64,000 nucleotides of DNA from Larix kaempferi (lineage: Eukaryota > Streptophyta > Pinopsida > Pinales > Pinaceae). The stretch is taken from the NCBI GenBank assembly GCA_027924585.1, contig BSBM01000825.1, positions 53,501 through 117,500 on the forward strand, in the 5' to 3' direction. The position numbers and the translations under genes are program-made. Below are positions 49,500-60,227 of this stretch, piece after piece (the first letter of the stretch is position 1; every line of letters starts with the position of its first letter). The notes below the pieces were generated by a model. That model was not told where the DNA came from, made no database searches, and worked only from the letters and a program-made list of their open reading frames with translations.

Positions 49500-49670
49500 G
49501 CTAATCTTTCATTTTATTATAGAATCTTGTAAAATATTGTCGAATCTTTCATTAAATTATAAGATATTGTAAAATATTGGCGAATATTTTACTAAATTAT
49601 AAAAGATTTTAAAAACTTGGCGAATCTTTCCTCGATTTATAAAGCCTTGTAACGTCTTGGTGAATCTTTT
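49500..49670 (+). repeat. 40-bp minisatellite of CACTA, copy B
   Basis: Same four-unit array as 18634-18800. Confidence 0.8.
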
Positions 49671-49869
49671 TCCAGGAAGACTCGGATTTTGATTTTGTAT
49701 ATTAGTAAGGTAGTGCAATAGACGAGCATATACCAAAGCTCAACTCTATGCACTAGTACATATGGCTAAAACATTCCACGGAATATCCCCACGAATAAGT
49801 TAAAATCAAGACTTTCATGGATAAATAGATAAAATTTTTGAAAGGAAAATGTTCTGGCCCTCGATAATT

Positions 49870-49883
49870 GTCACTATAGTGAC
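49870..49883. repeat. 14-bp perfect palindrome at the duplication edge
   Basis: GTCACTATAGTGAC. The copy A counterpart (GTCGCTGTAGCGAT, 18989-19002) lies about 8 bases before the point where copy A stops matching. Confidence 0.7.
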
Positions 49884-49887
49884 AGAA

Positions 49888-50380
49888 GTAACATTTTGTC
49901 TCTATAGCGACGATAAACTTAACACGTGCAACGTCAACGATTATCACAATAATGGCCATTGAATTTTTGTTATTTTTGAAATTTGATCATTGTGCATTTT
50001 CGCTGGAACTATGACGTTCATTGATCTATAAATAATTGTTCTTAAGACATATTTCCACAAATTATTTGGTATAGTTGCAACAATTTTTCTTCTGATTGTT
50101 CGTTCTATGATTTCAAGAGTCTGGTACTAGTTTAACACATCAAATTTTTTATCTCCTTCAGTTTCCAGGTTAGTATTTTAAATTCTTTGTCTCCTTTAAT
50201 GTGTAGGGTCATACATAAAGTGAGTCGAATATTCATTTTATCCTCAATACTAATGCTTATATAGATTTTTCGCTTCGAATTTGATAGATAGATGATCTAT
50301 CTTTAAATACCATATATATGGAGGGACATTTACCAATTAGATTTTTTACTTTCCATGTCACATCCTTTAATTTTCTGTCT
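49888..50380 (+). other. CACTA interior before the microsatellite
   Basis: No coding motif. It probably represents the transcribed leader or an intron of the transposase gene. Confidence 0.4.
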
Positions 50381-50387
50381 CCTTTAG

Positions 50388-50389
<2 letters not shown>

Positions 50390-50425
<36 letters not shown>

Positions 50426-50654
50426 CATATATGTATATACATGTCTATACATATATATATATATATATACATGTATATACATATATATATACATATATGT
50501 ATGTATATACATATATACATACATATATGTATATATATATGTATATACATGTATATATACATATATATATACATATATATATATATGTATGTATGTATAT
50601 ACATATATGTATATACATATATATGTATATACATATATGTATATACATACATAC

Positions 50655-50687
<33 letters not shown>

Positions 50688-50840
50688 TATATGTACCCTA
50701 TTCAATTTACTTATATATTGATTGAGTTTTTTTGGTTCTTATGTGTATATATATGTATATATACATATGTATACATATATACATATGTATATATGTATAC
50801 ATATGTATATATATATATGTATATATACATATATGTACCC
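50390..50840. repeat. AT/ATAC microsatellite with a duplicated flank
   Basis: Long runs of alternating TA with ATATGTATATACAT variants, self-complementary over much of their length. The flank ATGTACCCTATTCAATTTAC, then TTTTTTTGGTTCTTAT occurs at 50691-50740 and again at 50835-50884, so one microsatellite block was duplicated with its flank. Frames here (repeats of Tyr, Ile, Met) are an artefact of the repeat. Confidence 0.9.
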
Positions 50841-50880
50841 TATTCAATTTACCTATATATTGATTGAGTTTTTTTGGTTC

Positions 50881-51204
50881 TTATAGGCCATTAGAGTGTC
50901 AAATAAATATACTTGGGAAGAAAATAGTAAGAGGTATGATGAGTTTAAAGCAACATTGGAGGCAAAGGGTGATGGAAAGTGTTATTTCCCTTGCAATGAT
51001 TGCATAGGTTTGTGAACGAGAATAATTTTAAGAGCAACAGCTGAAAAACATTGTAAGGAGAAGGGGCATGGTGAAATGAGTTGTGAATATCATCCTTTGG
51101 TAAGAAGTTATTCATTACATAATGTACTTCTTGTAATAGTATTGATCATGTATTCACAAAATGTTTTATCATTTTAAATATATGTGTTCTGTATTATACA
51201 CTAA
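50881..51204 (+). pseudogene. CACTA transposase, N-terminal exon
   Basis: The frame reads VSNKYTWEENSKRYDEFKA, then GDGKCYFPCNDCIGL, a TGA at 51013, then ILRATAEKHCKEKGH and CEYHPL. A Cys-rich CPC..C motif followed by a helix and KGH/KGF is the pattern of the transposase-associated domain at the start of TNP2-type CACTA proteins (PF13963 type). The coding similarity ends at 51099, before GTAAG, a likely splice donor. NA2 inserts at 51210. The remainder of the gene resumes at 60228. Confidence 0.6.
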
Positions 51205-51209
51205 TGTTA

Positions 51210-52974
51210 TGTAGGATCCCTCCTTTAGGGTCCCCTTGAACTGAACCTGAAACTTTAACAACTTCATACAAACAAATTAGTCATCATAGTTATTGGAAAA
51301 ATAAAATAAAAAGTGTGAATAACTTAACAAAAATAAGCAAAACCTTAACCTGTCAACCTGATCCGGCTGGTCCATTGTCGCCTTCATCTTCCGTAGGATC
51401 CCTCCAGCAAAGCTTGTTTAACCATTGGCGAAGCAACCGTTAGCTTCGCCACCCAACCATAGGCTCATGCTTTCAGTCGCATGGCCTCCCCCGAGCTTTG
51501 GGTCATAGAGCTCACACACAAAAAAAATTCATGAAACCCAGTTTGGGATTCCCCCCCACCAAGATTTCTAGCCAAACCCTTAATAGTAGCAAGTCATGAG
51601 GTAAATCAATATTACGATAGTCATCCAGGGTCTGGGTCCTTTACCCATCCCCAAAGTCTCCCATTTAAAGGAAAATCCCCTGCGACACATGTCGCTTCAT
51701 GCATAAATAATTATTTAATTAATTCTTTAATAAAAAACAACTCACCCATCCAAGTGTCAGTTTCTCTAGGAGATGCACCAACATCCCTAAGTTTGCTCAT
51801 GTTTGTCCCCTAGATATTTCACTTAACTACTAGATTTGTGGTGTAGGTGGAGTTGACTAGGTGTCCATGCCTAGGATTCCATTTTGCTCCTAAATAAATA
51901 TTTATAATATTTTTAAGTAATCAGGAATATCCTTTCATGTGCAATGCCTAAATAACACTTAATATTATTTAAATGCCAAAGTAATCATTTATGTGCAAAT
52001 GCCTAAAGTACTCAAATGCATTTCTAAGTAAAGCTCTAGGTGCAAAATTATACGTTTCAACGCAGTTATGTTTAGCAATCAACTTTTACTAGGGACCCGG
52101 TGTCGCGCCGTTGGGCCTCCTTGTTCCTTAATTTAATTTCTTTGACATGGCACCACTCCGTCGAGTCCAGTCATCCATAGTTTCCATTCCCCGGCAAGGC
52201 ACCACATCGTTGGGTGCTTGCATTCACTCTTTCCATTCTTGGTAGGGTACCGCACTGTCAGGCCCTTCTGCCGTCATCCTTCCGTTTTGACTTGCGGGAA
52301 CTTCATGTAGGGATTTCAGGAGCCATTACCTTCCATCCTCCGTCTACACGCTATTAGGGACTAATGGCGTTGAGGAGTGAGTCCGTTCTCACTGCGCGCC
52401 CCCCAACTCGTACGTGACCAGCTCCGTCGTGGCCCACCTCGCACGCCCTCACGCTTCCTCTTGAGCAAGCGGATCAGTGCTTATCTGCTCAAGCGTGGTA
52501 TTCCATCGGAAGTCAACATCGTCGTCGCTCTCCCTGTGTGTGATTTACTCGTACTCTACGACCCTTCATATTCCTTTGTGTGTCCGTTGGTGAACCGTTT
52601 CACCTGTCGCTACACACATTTCTCACAAACGTAAATTAGTAGCACTGTCCTCAATATTCACAATTTGGTTTATAAATCTGTTGCTTCATTAAGCATCTAT
52701 AATTTACTTAATCATTACTCATTCGTCTAATCACATAATCAATTGCACAGCTAGTCTTTAAGCATCATTCATATGTACAGTTTTCATATCAAAGTTAATC
52801 GTTAAACAACATGAAATTGTCCATTCACAAGAACTACACAAATGCACATATATCAATCAATCGTAATCATAAATATACTCAAAATAAAATCATAGGGTTA
52901 TTTTATTAATGTTTCAAACAGTCAGGTGACTCAGCAGGTGCCCTCAATGTCTATAGTAGTCTAGGGGCACTACA
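51210..52974 (-). repeat. NA2 3' LTR
   Basis: On the plus strand it runs from TGTAGGATCCCTCC to GGGGCACTACA. It matches 58436-60207 with few changes. Confidence 0.92.
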
Positions 52975-53110
52975 TACACCCCTAATTATTTAGAACTTTG
53001 TCCCGAAGTTCAAAATAAAAATGGAAAGCTATGACGCATCTCAGTTGCATCCTCCCAAGTTGCAGAGCTAGGAATGTAACTGTCCTACTGCACTTTGACT
53101 TGATCAATCC
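52975..53110 (-). pseudogene. Pol C-terminal trace and purine tract in NA2
   Basis: Directly before the 3' LTR the minus strand reads TAGGGGTGTA, the plant chromovirus type of purine tract. Upstream of it a frame gives SSATWEDATEMRHSFPF, the end of a chromodomain (ATWE......FP.F), and then a stop. As in NA1, only this tail of pol is kept. Confidence 0.55.
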
Positions 53111-53269
53111 AGGCTAGTCATTAAGCAAGAACTAACCAATCAATTATACCACTCCACACATATAATTTAATTATTTAATTCATTTATCAATTATTGTCGT
53201 CATTCCCATCTTCAGGTTTTCCTCAATCATTTAAGACATAACAAGGCTCAAGAGACCATTATATCGAAG

Positions 53270-53365
53270 TTGTTCAGCCGGGTCACTCGACAGGTGCCCT
53301 TAAGGTCCACAGTCATTCTAGGGGCATTACATACACCCCCTCATAAATAGAACTTCATCCCGAAG
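53270..53365 (-). repeat. Second LTR-start and purine-tract module in NA2
   Basis: CAGGTGCCCTTAAGGTCCAC, GGGGCATTACATACACCCCC and AACTTCATCCCGAAGTT repeat, with changes, the junction of LTR and interior at 52915-53010. It is either a remnant of an older related element or a local duplication. Confidence 0.7.
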
Positions 53366-56300
53366 TTAATTCTTATTGTACTTCCATGGTGAGTTTCAAT
53401 TTCTTTTCACACTCATGTCTTTTGTCGTCATCTTCCAATTTCATCGGTAATTTTATGTACTGAACTTCTCATAATAATTTTCCCATTAATTTCCACTAAT
53501 GACTTTGGTTTCAAACACTTCTCGAAGGTGTCATTAGATAGTGATCTAGTATACTTATGTAATTTATCCTTTCATTCACTTTCATCAATAACCTCATTCT
53601 TTGTCGAGGGAGTCTGTTTCTCATTGATATTTTGTTCTCCAAATTTCATGTATGTTTCACTCTCTCGATCTTTTACCCAAGAAATGGTGAAAGAAGGATT
53701 TTGGTGTCTTTCTTACTGCCTTTGCATGATGCTAACTAAAATTCCCCAAGTTTGATTCCTTTGCTCATTATCCATTCTCCATTCTTTGCCTAAGATCCTC
53801 ATCCCATATGGATTCTTCCATCATATTGGTATTCACTTCTTGATTGAATTCGATCAAGAGCTTTCCTAATTAAGGTTTGAATTTGTTGAAACTTTACCAA
53901 TTATAGTTGCATGTTTATAGCTTTTCTCTTCCCAAACTTACAACCCATAAACATGTTCCAAGACATAACCCTGACATTCGGCTAACCATGTCATTCCTTC
54001 TTTACAAACCTGTAATCCTTCTTAAGCATATTTTGTGATTTCCTCTTGCATGATTAGATTTCGTATGTAAACATATAGTTCACAAGATTAGTAGAAAAAA
54101 TTCTTAATCATCCTCTCCTTAGGTTCTCTTCCACATTTTATGATAAGCATTAAACATAGTTTCAATTCACCCTAGACATCCTGACACTTTCTATACTTAA
54201 GGATATACAATTATCCGTCCCAAATGTAGGACTCGTCTGGGTAGTTTTTTTAGTCTACTTCTTACTTTACCTGCAATCAACAGCTTGATTCCATCACAAG
54301 GTTTCACTTTTCTTCCTAAATATCATAAGGAAACTTATAATCTACCCCGAATTCTTGACCCTAACATTTCATAATGATATATAGATATAAATATGTATGT
54401 ATCTTTTTAATAATCCATATAATTTTTCATTTCTATATTCCTATATATATATAACTTTCCATAAGAGACAAGTAATAAAAAATTATGAAGAATCTCAATA
54501 ATCATTACTTTAAACTTATAACACGTTCAAATATAAATAAGTATCTCATTTCTAAAATCAACCTAACTACTCTCATAACTCACATAACAATTCAATTCTA
54601 GATATAAGTATATAATTTTCTATAAGAGATGAGTAGTCAAAATTATAAAGGATTTCAATAGACGTTAATTTAAACTTTTACCACATTCAATGTACATAAG
54701 TATGTCATTTCTATAGTCAACCTAGCTAGTCTCATAATCCACATAATAATACTATATATATATATATATATATATAATCCACTTTATCAAAATTATAAAG
54801 GATCTCAATAGTCATTGATGTAGAATAATGCATAAGGGTAAGGTACTTCAACTATAATACAATACGTTTATAAATGATAAAAAAGGAAGCATATCCATTT
54901 ACACTTAAATAAACCATGCAACTCAAATGGTGAGGTTTATAACATGTAGGTTTTAGAAAAAAAAGAAAAAAAGAAAAAAAGAAAATATATATATATATAT
55001 ATATATATAAAAGAATTTCCCCATCATACACAAAAATCAATAAGAAGATGGTACATAAGCAGAACCTCATTTTAGATCTATGGTAAGGGGTCTTAGCTTT
55101 CAACCTTCCAAAATCTAGTTACTTTTCGAACAAGGAAAAGATAAACTCTACATGTTACTTGAATGTGCTTCAATCTAATAAGTTCCCATCTTCTTCTTAA
55201 ACGTAAGCACTTGCACCTAACTTAAATCTTAAACAATTTTTTTCATAGAATATGAATATACCATGTAAGTAATACAGAGTGTATATTATATGATTCAAAG
55301 TATTAATTTATCCGAGCTTTTATAAAGAAATGCAATACAACCGAATAATGAAGAGAAAATAATTTAATTTTAACGCTACACCATGTAAAGACTTTTGTTT
55401 TTCTATTTCATAATTAATAACTACCAAATCGCATGCCAAGGTTATCAAGAACTTTTCTTTTATAAATGAAGATCCAGAGACGTATTCTAAGATAAGAGTA
55501 CTTGCTATCGCATACTCTTCATATCCACATGCCACCCAAAGCTGAGTTCTTGCGTACACGTTTTCAGCAAGTCAGCTTGACTTAGCAAAAGTTTAGAATA
55601 AGGAAAGCTTATGAAGTAAGACTGGAGTTCTCACATCAGATAGTGGAATGCGAGTGCAATTAAGGTAATGAATTACATAACATTCCCCAGGTGAGAAGTG
55701 GATAGTATGATCTTATTTTTATGAAATTTTAACTATTAGAGAGCTCCGGTAATGATTAATACAGCCTTTTATTGCGGGCTCCAATCGATGTAGAAGTTGA
55801 GCTAATTAAATAATCAAATAAAAGGTGGAGCAGAGATAACTATATCCAATTTAGCGATTAGGTGATCTTTGATAGCCATGAATTGAATGAATTATAGATC
55901 CAAGTTTTGCACAACTATACCTTCAGCTAGATCGCAGAGATCCCGCTCAAAAAAATATGCGTGTAGTATATTGCAACCAAACTCGTTCTAAGTTAGAAAT
56001 TACTCTGTCAAGGCTAGAGATCGAGATGACCAATACTAAATAAGACTTACAGAAAGTTAACCAAATTCAAACGCCAAGCGCTAAGCCAATCAAAACCTCA
56101 CCGCGACATACCAGCATAACTATAGAAATGTACATAAGCAAAGTGAAACGCCCAGCCATATATGAAGGTTTTCATATAACTATGTATATATATGCTACAA
56201 CAATTCTTCCCAAAATACAAGTTATATAAAAAAAAAATGCTGACTCAACCAGAGTGCGATGTCCAAACAAACACGCAGAGGTGTTTCTTCTCTATGGTGA

Positions 56301-56745
56301 TGATATTCATGTTCAGGCAGGAAGATTGCATAAGTAAGAAAAACGCCCTCAGAAAGGATAAGACGAGAATGAGATAACTGTCTGCGCAGGCAGAGTATTG
56401 CTTATCAAAAGTAAACAAAACAAATTTGCCCCAATCGTAAGCAACATACAAAAAAATCCATTTCTGATCTACAACCAAACAGTAAAGCATTCAAACTGGA
56501 ACCGTATTTCATTTATACAGAGATCCATCTCTAATATCATTAACTAATTCAACGACTTATGTAAAAGAATAGATCATTGATCCACAAAGGCTCATTAACC
56601 TGCACCCTACTCATGCAGAGATCTAAGGTTATAAATCCCAATCCCACACCCAAAGCAGACCATCTCTTTCAGGAAGGCCGCTCTCGTATAGAGGCGCAGA
56701 GAGGAAAAGTGAGACCTTGGAATAAATGTCTCAGCAAAATGATGT
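53366..56745 (-). other. NA2 interior, non-coding
   Basis: No retroelement protein motif was found. It contains AT and A/G-rich low-complexity runs near 54755-54775 and 54960-55010. Frames are short and unrelated to known families. Confidence 0.6.
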
Positions 56746-56749
56746 CGAG

Positions 56750-57060
56750 GATTGATCCTCACGGGGGAGGAATCGCCCAGATTTTGTGCAACGCATAGCT
56801 CAGTACAAATATACGCAATTATGAGGGAAATCAGGGGTCGATCCTCACTAAGGAGGAATCGCCCGGATCTATGCATCCTACATAGCCAGATAAAATTTCA
56901 CAGCTAAAAGGAAATGTAGGTTGGATCCTCACTGAGAGTGATCGCCCAGATCTATGCATACTACATAGCAAGATACATATAATTTCTCAACTAAAAGAAA
57001 ATACAGGGGTCGATCCTCACTAAGAGTGATCGCCCAGATCTATGCAGCCACCTAACCAAA
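56750..57060 (-). repeat. NA2 leader repeat cluster 1, period about 87 bp
   Basis: Four units share GATCCTCAC, GAGTGATCGCCCAGATCTATG and a CATAGC block, starting near 56750, 56837, 56923 and 57007. Confidence 0.85.
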
Positions 57061-57346
57061 TATATATATAATTACACAAACAACTACGGAGAACACAAGT
57101 CAGAATACCTGGTTACGCCTTTGATCAACAAGGAGAAGTGATGCAGAGCATGGAGATCGGATACTTGGGTTGACGTTACAAAGATCCGACTTAATCGATA
57201 TGGGAAATATCCTAACCTGCATCGTAGATAGCTTTCCCCTAATACCCCTATCTATGATGTTGAATCCCCATCCCTTTCTTTTGGCAGACTCGAACTATCC
57301 TCAACACTATACGAAACGCTCTATCGTTCCCCAGTCCAAAACCATA

Positions 57347-57560
57347 GATCCCTGTCTCTACTCAGGGACACGATCTATAAGAAGAAGTTTATCAAATTGC
57401 ATATAATGCAACGAAATGCAGGTCACTGTATCTATCAAGAGATATGATCAGCATGAAGAAGTTCATCAAACTATATATAATGCAAAGTAAACACACAGAT
57501 CGATGTCTCTATTCAGAGGCACGATCTGAAAGAATAAATTTACCAAAATATATACTGAGA
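57347..57560 (-). repeat. NA2 leader repeat cluster 2, period about 70-80 bp
   Basis: Three units share GATC..TGTCTCTA.TCAG, the block GAAGAAGTT.ATCAAA and TATATAATGCAA. Confidence 0.75.
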
Positions 57561-57944
57561 AGTAAACGCAGAGGTCGATTATCCTAATCCAACCGTAACC
57601 ACTATCATCAAATATCATCCTATAAACCAGAACTAGGATCGGTGTAAGTTCGCTTCCCAAGAATAGGATAATCATACAAAATTTAAGTCAAGATGGAGAA
57701 CTACAGGTGTATCCAACAATAAATATTAGCAATGCAATCGTTTGCAAGATAACAAAAAAAATGGTGGGATCGAGCTCATAAGCTCCCGCCCCTCGTAGTA
57801 ATAGCGTACCTAATTAATACTACACTCTGAAGGATCGAGTTCCCCCCCTTTAAACAGAGATCTTATTATTTTACACAGTGAATTCACCATTTTAGATTTT
57901 AATTACACAGAATGTCACAATGGGTCGGTTCATACGCGATCAAC

Positions 57945-58275
57945 TTCTAAAAAAACAAATCTGGAAACAAATGCTAAATAGAAAAGTAAACAGAGTTTGA
58001 AAAATATTAAATCCAGATTGACTTCTGATAAAGAAATCTGAAAACGCTAAATAGGAAAGAAAACATAGTTTGAACAAATATTAGACCCAGATCGACTTCT
58101 GATACAACAAATCTAGAAACGATAAATAGAAAAGAAAACAGAGTTTGAAAAGATATTAAACCTAGATCGACTTCTGATAAAAAAATCTTGAAACGATAAA
58201 TAGAAATGCAAACAGAGTTTGAAAATATTAGACCCGGATTGACTTCTGATACAACAAATCTGGAAACAATAAATG
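57945..58275 (-). repeat. NA2 leader repeat cluster 3, period about 74 bp
   Basis: Four full units and a part unit share ACTTCTGATA, AAATCTGGAAACGATAAATA and AACAGAGTTTGAAAA. The minus-strand frame 58007-58363 shows the repeat as RFVVSEVDLGLIF-like blocks, which I regard as a by-product. Confidence 0.85.
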
Positions 58276-58421
58276 GAGGAACATTGAACCTGATTTGGTC
58301 GTCTATTTTGAGACAGGTAGATCGTTGAAGTGGCGGCTGATTCGGTTGTCCGGTCCGATACAAATTGACTAAGATACCAACAGCCCTTTGTTATGAGTTC
58401 GGTGCCCTCAAGGCTCGACTA

Positions 58422-58433
58422 GCTCTGATACCA
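58422..58433 (-). promoter_or_regulatory. NA2 primer-binding site
   Basis: The minus strand reads TGGTATCAGAGC, an exact initiator-Met complement, two bases from the 5' LTR. Confidence 0.92.
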
Positions 58434-58435
58434 AA

Positions 58436-60207
58436 TGTAGAACTCCTCCTTTAGGGTCCCCTTGAACTTAACCTGAAACTTTAACAACTTCATACAAACA
58501 AATTAGCCATCATAGTTATTGGAAAAATAAAATAAAAAGCGTGAATAACTTAACAAAAATAAGCAAAACCTTAACTTGTCAACCCGATCTGGCTGGTCCA
58601 TTGTCGGCTTCGTCTTCCGTAGGATCCCTCCAGCAAAGCTCGTTTAACCATTGGCGAAGCAACCGTTAGCTTCGCCACCCAACCATAGGCTCATCCTTTC
58701 AGTCGCATGGCCTCCCCCGAGCTTTGGGTTGTAGAGCTCACACACAAAAAAAATTCATGGAACCCAGTTTGGGATTCCCCCCCCCCCCACCAAGATTTCC
58801 AGCCAAACCCTTAATAGTAGCAAGTCATGAGGTAACTCAATATTACGATAGTAATCCAGGGTCTGGGTCCTTTACCCATCCCCAAAGTCTCCCTTTTAAA
58901 GGAAAATCCCCTGCGACACATGTCGCTTCATGCATAAATAATTATTTAATTAATTCTTTAATGAAAAACAACTCACCCATCCAAGTGTCAGTTTCTCTAG
59001 GAGATACACCAACATCCCTAAGTTTGCTCATGTTTGTCCCCTAGATATTTCACTTAACTCCTAGATTTGTGGTGTAGGTGGAGTTGACTAGGTTTCCATG
59101 CCTAGGATTCCATTTTGCTCCTAAATAAATATTTATAATATTTTTAAGTAATCAGGAATATCCTTTCATGTGCAATGCCTAAATAACACTTAATATTATT
59201 TAAATGCCAAAGTAATCATTTATGTGCAAATGCCTAAAGTACTCAAATGCATTTCTAAGTAAAGCTCTAGGTGCAAAATTATACGTTTCAATGCAGTTAA
59301 GTTTAGCAATCAACTTTTACTAGGGACCCGGTGTTGCGCCGTTGGGCCTCCTTGTTCCTTAATTTAATTTCTCTGACATGGCACCACTCCGTCGAGTCCA
59401 ATCATCCATAGTTTCCATTCCCCGGCAAGGCACCACATCGTTGGGTGCTTGCATTCACTCTTTCCGTTCTTGGTAGGGTACCGCACCGTCGGGCCCTTCT
59501 GCCATCATCCTTCTGTTTTGACTTGCGGGAACTTCATGTAGGGATTTCAGGAGCCATTACCTTCCATCCTCCGTCTACACGCTATTAGGGACTAATGGCG
59601 TTGAGGAGTGAGTCCGTTCTCACTACGCGCCCCCCCAACTCGTATGTGACCAGCTCCGTCGTGGCCCACCTCGTACGCCCTCACGCTTTCCTCTTGAGCA
59701 AGTGGATCAGTGCTTATCTGCTCAAGTGTGGTATTCCGTCGGAAGTCGACATCGTTGTCGCTCTCCCTGTGTGTGATTTACTCGTACTCTACGACCCTTC
59801 ATATTCCTTTGTGTGTCCGTTGGTGAACCGTTTCACCTGTCGCTACACACATTTCTCACAAACGTAAATTAGTAGCACTGTCCTCATTATTCACAATTTG
59901 GTTTATAAATATGTTGCTTCATTAAGCATCTATAATTTACTTAATCATTACTCGTTCGTCTAATCACATAATCAATTGCACAGCTAGTCGTTAAGCATCA
60001 TTCATATGTACAGTTTTCATATCAAAGTTAATCGTTAAACAACATGAAATTGTCCATTCACAATAACTACCCAAATGCACATATATCAATCAATCGTAAT
60101 CATAAATATACTCAAAATAAAATCATAGGGTTATTTTATTAATGTTTCAAACAGTCAAGTGACTCAGCAGGTGCCCTCAATGTCTATAGTAGTCTAGGGG
60201 CACTACA
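58436..60207 (-). repeat. NA2 5' LTR
   Basis: Partner of 51210-52974. It ends at CACTACA on the plus strand, followed by the TGTTA duplication. Confidence 0.92.
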
Positions 60208-60227
60208 TGTTATTACATTGTTTGTAG

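Larger units (their letters stand above)
51210..60207 (-). mobile_element. NA2: large non-autonomous LTR element (LARD-like), 9.0 kb
   Basis: Direct repeats of 1765 and 1772 bp (51210-52974, 58436-60207) are flanked by a perfect 5-bp duplication, TGTTA, at 51205-51209 and 60208-60212. On the minus strand the 5' LTR is at right, with the exact primer site TGGTATCAGAGC two bases in, and the 3' LTR is at left. The interior (5.46 kb) has no gag or RT; only a chromodomain-end trace remains beside the purine tract. LTRs are nearly identical by eye, more so than in NA1, so this is probably the youngest large insertion. It sits inside the CACTA transposase gene in the opposite direction. Confidence 0.92.

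Noticed and set aside
50257-50867. Several overlapping frames of up to 135 codons made of Tyr, Ile, Met, His and Val
   Set aside because: They are translations of the TA/ATAC microsatellite in all frames.
52377-52634. 85-codon frame repeated at 59595-59867
   Set aside because: It lies in both NA2 LTRs, with a frame change between copies and no motif.
58007-58363. 118-codon minus-strand frame with repeated blocks
   Set aside because: It is explained by tandem repeat cluster 3 in the NA2 leader. The unit length of about 74 bp is not a multiple of three in every copy.
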